Source: Leptolyngbya sp. NIES-2104
Lineage (GTDB): Bacteria; Cyanobacteriota; Cyanobacteriia; Leptolyngbyales; Leptolyngbyaceae
Direction of reading: 5' to 3'
DNA: 64,000 bases
Assembly: GCF_001485215.1 (NCBI RefSeq)
Contig: NZ_BBWW01000001.1
Span: 4,092,001 to 4,156,000, forward strand
Of the stretch, positions 59,461-64,000 are shown in pieces; the first letter of the stretch is position 1, and the number at the start of each line of letters is the position of its first letter. The translations under genes were made by a program, and so were the position numbers. The notes beneath the pieces are model-generated. The model was given only the letters and a program-made list of their open reading frames with translations, searched no databases and had not been told where the DNA came from.

Positions 59461-60039
59461 TCAATTCAAAGGATTAACAGCGATCGAATCAGTTGGCGCA
59501 TTATTTTCCATCTGCACAGCCACCCAGTTTCGATAATCGTCTAACAATTGCTGCATCAAGCGCTGTTTAATCGTTGATAACACACTCATCAGCAAGCCAT
59601 TTCCAGCAGTTTCGAGCAGCGGACGCGGCATAAATGTAAATGGTGGCGGAAGTTCAACCTGCACAACCAAATCAGCTTTTCCCTTCAAATAGGTGATTCC
59701 ATGTTGCTGACACGGAGCAAGTTTTCCGTTCAAGTCTAATGAAAACTTGTCTCGGTTGTACTCAATCCCGCGCACATCACAAGCGATCGACTTTAAATTA
59801 ATCGTTGCAGGTTCCGTTAACCAAACCTGCATATCCACCACAGGTTGAATACACAACGTCATGAAGTTAAGTTGACGCATTTTCAGTCGGTAAACATCTT
59901 CGCCCATCGGTTCAATCTGGCTAGATGCGGCAAGTGCATTCACGACTCGTTGCGGCTGTCGTAAATAATTTGTGATATGAATGGGCTGTTCTGGAACAAC
60001 CAGATCGACTCCCAGCGAGGCAGAAAACCGAATATCCAT
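59461..60039 (-). CDS. DUF1997 family protein
   Basis: The 192 residues show the strands IRFSASLGVDLVVPEQPIHI, EPMGEDVYRLKMRQLNFM and VVQVELPPPFTFMPRPLLE of DUF1997, a family in cyanobacteria and plastids with a START-like or lipid-binding fold proposed. A C-terminal helix ends the protein. It converges with the ParE gene 4 bp away. Function is unknown. Confidence 0.85.
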   Translation of the reverse strand: MDIRFSASLGVDLVVPEQPIHITNYLRQPQRVVNALAASSQIEPMGEDVYRLKMRQLNFMTLCIQPVVDMQVWLTEPATINLKSIACDVRGIEYNRDKFSLDLNGKLAPCQQHGITYLKGKADLVVQVELPPPFTFMPRPLLETAGNGLLMSVLSTIKQRLMQQLLDDYRNWVAVQMENNAPTDSIAVNPLN

Positions 60040-60214
60040 CAGGGAAGGTTTGTGAGAAGGTTCTTACTAATTATGAACTGATTTTAAGGAGCTTATTCTG
60101 ATTGCACGTTCACCTTTTGAAATATAAACATATTTAGTTGAGCAAAAGATTACGGTTTTACAAAATGCAGCAGATTATAGAAATGACGGGAGTTTGAAAG
60201 CTGGGGACTTGACG

Positions 60215-61069
60215 ATGACACAGACGATCGCACATTTAGGACCACACGGAACGTATACAGAATCTGCGGCACTAAAGTATCTAACTTGGCTGTCACAGAC
60301 TCAACATGATACGGCGTTTCTTTGTCCTTATCCCAGCATTACCCAGACAATTGAAGCTGCCGCCAAAGGTCAAGCACAGTTTGCCGTCGTTCCGGTCGAA
60401 AACTCGATCGAAGGAAGTGTAACGATGACGCTCGATGCCCTCTGGCGATTGGACACTCTGAGAATTCAACACGCGATCGTACTTCCGATTCATCATGCGT
60501 TGTTATCGATCGCAGAACGTTTAGACGAAATTCAAACCGTTTATTCTCATCCTCAAGCGCTGTCTCAGTGTCAAAATTGGCTCGATCGTAATCTTCCAAA
60601 CGTTCAGTTAATCGCTGCGAATTCAACCACTGAAGCACTACAGCACTTGGGAGAAGATCAAACGATCGCAGCAATTTCCTCACAAAGAGCCGCACAACTC
60701 TACAGCTTGCCGATTCTCGCTTCACCGATTAATGATCATCCAGAAAACTGCACTCGCTTTCTCGTTCTGAGTCTAAACGCTTCGTCGGGTGGAAGTCGGA
60801 CTTCTCTAGCCTTCAGTGTCAGCGCAAATCAGCCTGGAGTCTTAGTGAAACCACTCCAGATTTTTGCAGAACGAGGAATTAATTTAAGTCGAATTGAATC
60901 ACGACCGACAAAGCGATCGCTGGGAGATTACGTCTTTTTCATGGATTTAGAAGCAGACAGCCGTGAAACTGCAATGCAATCTGCACTAGCAGAATTAGCA
61001 ACTTGCACAGAAACATTAAAGATCTTTGGAAGTTATAACGTTCTTCCTTCGATTAATTCAGGTTCTTGA
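60215..61069 (+). CDS. pheA: Prephenate dehydratase
   Basis: The protein has 284 residues from MTQTIAHLGPHGTYTESAAL; a TTG seven codons upstream is possible. The catalytic domain carries PVENSIEGSVTMTLD and NCTRFLVLS, and an ACT domain (about 195-280, GVLVKPLQIFAERGINLSRIESRP) binds phenylalanine. It makes phenylpyruvate. The 3' end overlaps the convergent GTPase gene by 37 bp. Confidence 0.94.
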   Translation: MTQTIAHLGPHGTYTESAALKYLTWLSQTQHDTAFLCPYPSITQTIEAAAKGQAQFAVVPVENSIEGSVTMTLDALWRLDTLRIQHAIVLPIHHALLSIAERLDEIQTVYSHPQALSQCQNWLDRNLPNVQLIAANSTTEALQHLGEDQTIAAISSQRAAQLYSLPILASPINDHPENCTRFLVLSLNASSGGSRTSLAFSVSANQPGVLVKPLQIFAERGINLSRIESRPTKRSLGDYVFFMDLEADSRETAMQSALAELATCTETLKIFGSYNVLPSINSGS

Positions 61070-62649
61070 TGAGTCACCAAGACAGGCTCAGGAACCGCTA
61101 AAGGTGGAAGCGGTTTTGCATCTTCAAGTTTTGCACCAATTTCTAAAGGCGCTTCTTGAGGAGCAGGTAAACCGTCCAGCGGCTTAGATACTTCTGGAGC
61201 AGGAGTGGAACTTGCTTGAATCGTGGGTTTCACCAACTGATCGACTGCCTGCTTTACAAACGCTTGCAGGAAGGGCAAACGCCGATTTTGCTCGAAGACT
61301 TTCTGCATTACTTGTTGCAGCACGTCCTGTTTAATCTCTCCGCTCGGCTGCCCTTCAAAGTATTCAATCAGCGTCAATCCAGCCATCCGCGTCAGATAAG
61401 CGGCACTCACCCCTTGCATCAATCCACCTGCAACAAACGTAATCGCGTTCGTTTTGAGAATCGATGCGATCGCTTGTGTGGAAACTTCCACCAGTCCCAA
61501 TTTCACCATCACACTCGCCATCGTTGCCGCAACCGTTTTCGCCTGCTCTACTGTGAATTTGCGCTGATATAAACTGCTCAGGTCGTAAACCATTTGTCCA
61601 TTAATCGCTGCGGTCGCTAACAAATCCAAGGCTGGAAACGGATTTGCAAACGCGGTTCCCGCCACAATCCACTGAGCTTGATCGATTTTCGGCGTTGCTC
61701 GATCGCGTCTCACTCGATTCAATGCCATTTTCGCTTCAGCTTGAACCGCCGTTACATTGCTGAGCGAACTGCTTAAAACGAGTTGCTGTCCCTCATTTAA
61801 CAGAATTTGATTTAAGCGATCGAGCAATGGCAAAATCTGCGGATCTGGTTTTTCGAGCCATTCTTTAACTGTGCCATCCGATCGATGTTGTCTGATTTTT
61901 AATGATTTTGGATTTGTTGCGATCGCAATCACATCTTGAGGCGCAAGAATTCCCGTCATCCGTTCCCGCAAATGATTCAAAATCGTTTGCTGAACTTCAG
62001 GCAAATATTGATCTTGCTTGTTGAATACAAGAACTAATCGCTTTCCAACTGAGGTGATTTTTTGAATTGCTTGAAATTCAGTGGCAGTTAAATCGCCATT
62101 TGTCACGAACAGAACGACATCCGACGATCGCGCTAATTTCCAAGCATCTCTTTCTGCAATAATCCCACCATCGGTCGCTGCAAATAATTCTGGCGTATCT
62201 TGCAAAACTAATTTCTGTGAAATGCCTTCCGCCCAGCGATGTTGTAAGAGATTCACGAGCATCGTTTTACCAACGGACTTTCCACCCATGACCGCAAAGC
62301 GAATTTCATCACGATTAAGATCTGAAGTGATGGATTGAATCTGCGATCGTAGATCGGACAATTGTTGAGCGCTACCATCGATCGTTAAATCCTGAGACTC
62401 GATCGCCAGCAGATCTAATAAACTTTTTGCCTCAACTAATTCGGTTTGAACCCGATTTAATGTCACTGGCTCAACTTTAATTTTCGGCGTGTCGTCTTTC
62501 TGAAATTTCAACGCCACCCAAGCAATCCCGCTTCCAATGACGATCGCGGGAAGCCAATCGCCCAGAGTATGCGTCAAATTCTCTAAAAACCACAGGGAAA
62601 GGGACGCACCAATACCACCGAAAATTAACGATCGCTGCCAGCTAGACAT
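61033..62649 (-). CDS. DUF697 domain GTPase-like membrane protein
   Basis: The protein has 538 residues from MSSWQRSLIFGGIGA; a TTG six codons upstream is possible. One to two N-terminal membrane segments are followed by a GTPase domain: G1 MGGKSVGKT (about 124), G4 NKQD and a switch-like region. The C-terminal half has the DUF697 helices (TVAATMASVMVKLGLVEV) and a Pro/Ala/Glu-rich tail. Cyanobacteria have several such proteins of unknown role. Confidence 0.85.
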   Translation of the reverse strand: MSSWQRSLIFGGIGASLSLWFLENLTHTLGDWLPAIVIGSGIAWVALKFQKDDTPKIKVEPVTLNRVQTELVEAKSLLDLLAIESQDLTIDGSAQQLSDLRSQIQSITSDLNRDEIRFAVMGGKSVGKTMLVNLLQHRWAEGISQKLVLQDTPELFAATDGGIIAERDAWKLARSSDVVLFVTNGDLTATEFQAIQKITSVGKRLVLVFNKQDQYLPEVQQTILNHLRERMTGILAPQDVIAIATNPKSLKIRQHRSDGTVKEWLEKPDPQILPLLDRLNQILLNEGQQLVLSSSLSNVTAVQAEAKMALNRVRRDRATPKIDQAQWIVAGTAFANPFPALDLLATAAINGQMVYDLSSLYQRKFTVEQAKTVAATMASVMVKLGLVEVSTQAIASILKTNAITFVAGGLMQGVSAAYLTRMAGLTLIEYFEGQPSGEIKQDVLQQVMQKVFEQNRRLPFLQAFVKQAVDQLVKPTIQASSTPAPEVSKPLDGLPAPQEAPLEIGAKLEDAKPLPPLAVPEPVLVTHQEPELIEGRTL

Positions 62650-62736
62650 TTCTGATCCATTTTGCAAGTCACTGATTCCCAGGATAAGCGATAGTTCTTC
62701 AGTTGACTTGCCCCAAACGAATCAAATTTAAACGCG

Positions 62737-62764
62737 AAAAAGCCCCCCAGTCGTGGAGGGCTTT
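62737..62764 (-). terminator. Intrinsic terminator of psbA
   Basis: AAAGCCCCCC (62739-62748) pairs with GGAGGGCTTT (62755-62764) with one G-U pair and a 6-base loop; on the minus strand the stem is followed by TTTTT. It begins 20 bp after the psbA stop. Confidence 0.88.
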
Positions 62765-62783
62765 GTGCTAGCTCTGTTGAGAA

Positions 62784-63866
62784 TTAGCCGTGGATTGCAG
62801 GTGCACTCAGTGCAACCGGTGCCGCTTCACCTGCCGCCAAGTCGAGCGGGAAGTTGTGAGCGTTCCGCTCGTGCATCACTTCCATACCCAAGTTCGCACG
62901 GTTGATCACGTCAGACCAGGTGCTGACCACACGACCTTGCGAGTCGATGATCGATTGGTTGAAGTTGAATCCGTTCAGGTTGAATGCCATCGTGGACACA
63001 CCCAAGGCGGTCATCCAGATACCAACCACGGGCCATGCTCCCAAGAAGAAGTGCAATGCGCGTGAGTTGTTGAACGATGCGTATTGGAAGATCAACCGAC
63101 CGAAATAGCCGTGTGCTGCAACGATGTTGTAGGTCTCTTCTTCTTGTCCGAACTTGTAGCCGTAGTTTTGGCTTTCTGCTTCGGTGGTTTCACGAACCAA
63201 CGAGGAGGTGACCAACGAACCGTGCATTGCACTGAACAAGCTGCCGCCGAATACACCTGCTACGCCGAGCATGTGGAAGGGGTGCATCAAGATGTTGTGC
63301 TCTGCTTGGAACACCAACATGAAGTTGAAGGTTCCAGAGATTCCGAGGGGCATACCATCGGAGAACGAGCCTTGTCCGATCGGGTAGATCAAGAAGACTG
63401 CGGTTGCGGCTGCAACAGGGGCAGAGTAAGCAACGCAGATCCAAGGACGCATGCCGAGACGGTAGGAGAGTTCCCATTCACGTCCCATGTAGCAGAAGAC
63501 TCCGATGAGGAAGTGGAACACGACCAGTTGGTAAGGTCCACCGTTGTACAGCCACTCGTCGAGTGATGCTGCTTCCCAGATCGGGTAGAAGTGCAAGCCA
63601 ATTGCGTTCGATGAAGGAACGACTGCACCGGAGATGATGTTGTTACCGAACATCAACGAACCTGCAACGGGTTCGCGGATGCCGTCGATGTCCACGGGGG
63701 GTGCTGCGATGAAGGCAACGATGTAGCAGATGGTAGCAGCGAGCAAGGTGGGGATCATCAACACGCCGAACCAGCCTACGTACAGGCGGTTTTCGGTGGA
63801 GGTGACCCAGTTGCAGAACTGCGCCCACAGGTTGGCGCTTTCGCGTCTCTGTAAGGTGGTTGTCAT
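62784..63866 (-). CDS. psbA: Photosystem II reaction centre protein D1
   Basis: The protein has 360 residues from [14 protein letters not shown]; the open frame above it is not part of it. All five transmembrane helices, the Tyr161 and His190 region, His215 and His272 (Fe/QB) segments and the C-terminal 16-residue extension after Ala344 ([16 protein letters not shown]) are present. Residue 130 is Glu (GREWELS), the high-light type (D1:2, PsbA3-like). It binds the Mn4CaO5 cluster and P680. A promoter, leader hairpin and terminator are visible. Confidence 0.98.
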   Translation of the reverse strand: MTTTLQRRESANLWAQFCNWVTSTENRLYVGWFGVLMIPTLLAATICYIVAFIAAPPVDIDGIREPVAGSLMFGNNIISGAVVPSSNAIGLHFYPIWEAASLDEWLYNGGPYQLVVFHFLIGVFCYMGREWELSYRLGMRPWICVAYSAPVAAATAVFLIYPIGQGSFSDGMPLGISGTFNFMLVFQAEHNILMHPFHMLGVAGVFGGSLFSAMHGSLVTSSLVRETTEAESQNYGYKFGQEEETYNIVAAHGYFGRLIFQYASFNNSRALHFFLGAWPVVGIWMTALGVSTMAFNLNGFNFNQSIIDSQGRVVSTWSDVINRANLGMEVMHERNAHNFPLDLAAGEAAPVALSAPAIHG

Positions 63867-63903
63867 GGTTCTGTATGAGTGCTTAATTGGTTTACTCAAA
63901 GAT

Positions 63904-63923
63904 TAGATTGACGAATCAATCTA
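63904..63923 (-). promoter_or_regulatory. Hairpin at the 5' end of the psbA transcript
   Basis: TAGATTG (63904-63910) and CAATCTA (63917-63923) form a perfect 7-bp stem with a 6-base loop that starts at the predicted +1. Such 5' hairpins can protect psbA mRNA against RNases. The leader after it is about 37 bases long. Confidence 0.6.
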
Positions 63924-63930
63924 TGAAACT

Positions 63931-63959
63931 AGATTAAGCGAGTTATTTCGTTTTGTAAA
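63931..63959 (-). promoter_or_regulatory. psbA promoter
   Basis: On the minus strand TTTACA (63959-63954) and TAATCT (63936-63931) are separated by exactly 17 bp, as in psbA promoters of other cyanobacteria. The start of transcription would be near 63924. Confidence 0.8.
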
Positions 63960-64000
63960 GGGGTGAATTAAGTTTCTGCTCATTTTCTGTAACAGTGAAT

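Noticed and set aside
63084-63566. 160-codon plus-strand frame opposite psbA
   Set aside because: It is antisense to the conserved D1 coding sequence and has a biased composition.

Overview
The window is chromosomal DNA of a cyanobacterium. The direct evidence is a psbA gene for photosystem II D1 at the right edge, many copies of the palindrome GCGATCGC (HIP1) and its fragments, a cyanobacterial-type RNase E with an arginine-run tail, a yybP-ykoY leader in front of a GDT1-type manganese exporter, and several families known mainly from cyanobacteria. A filamentous Leptolyngbya-like genome is plausible, but that is inference. There is no transposase, prophage or CRISPR array. Genes are dense and lie on both strands.

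Layout. 0-6 kb: the lysine-rich tail of a cut gene, an antitoxin with a broken toxin, a YihY membrane protein, a Uma2 nuclease, a CPBP protease, a tandem histidine phosphatase and a TrpD-like transferase. 6-12 kb: a LysR regulator divergent from acnB, a DUF4258/DUF2283 pair followed by a second decayed copy of the acnB 3' end, then argJ. 12-24 kb: two more Uma2 proteins, a large zinc metalloprotease, a GH116 glucosidase, a GIY-YIG protein, a tandem M16 peptidase and a glutathione peroxidase. 24-27 kb: a cobalt/nickel ECF transporter operon (cbiM, PDGLE protein, cbiQ, cbiO) with a possible structured leader. 27-31 kb: the rplS, tRNA-Trp, secE-nusG-rplK-rplA and L10 leader-rplJ-rplL cluster.

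31-36 kb is the accessory part. It has a TPR-CHAT protease-like protein translationally coupled to two small membrane proteins, an orphan UPF0175 protein and a DUF433/DUF5615 pair. 36-47 kb holds housekeeping and envelope genes: TlyA, a mannose-1-phosphate guanylyltransferase with a degenerate mutase domain, an SSB-like protein, an AGE epimerase, anmK and pyrB. 47-53 kb holds tRNA-Ser and two tRNA-Val genes, mazG, the Mn riboswitch and its exporter gene, a HepT/MntA pair, a second CPBP protease and clpS. 53-59 kb holds a radical SAM/DUF2344 fusion, rne and rnhB. 59-64 kb holds a ParE-type pair, a DUF1997 protein, pheA, a DUF697 GTPase and psbA.

The most notable observations are: the CHAT operon with glycine-rich membrane partners; the duplicated, mostly synonymously diverged acnB 3' end flanking a toxin-antitoxin-like pair; the GLG in place of GRG in RNase HII; the Mn riboswitch followed by a Shine-Dalgarno-sequestering hairpin; the nested inverted repeat just before cbiM; and six toxin-antitoxin-like loci in 64 kb, one with its toxin cut off and one without a visible partner.
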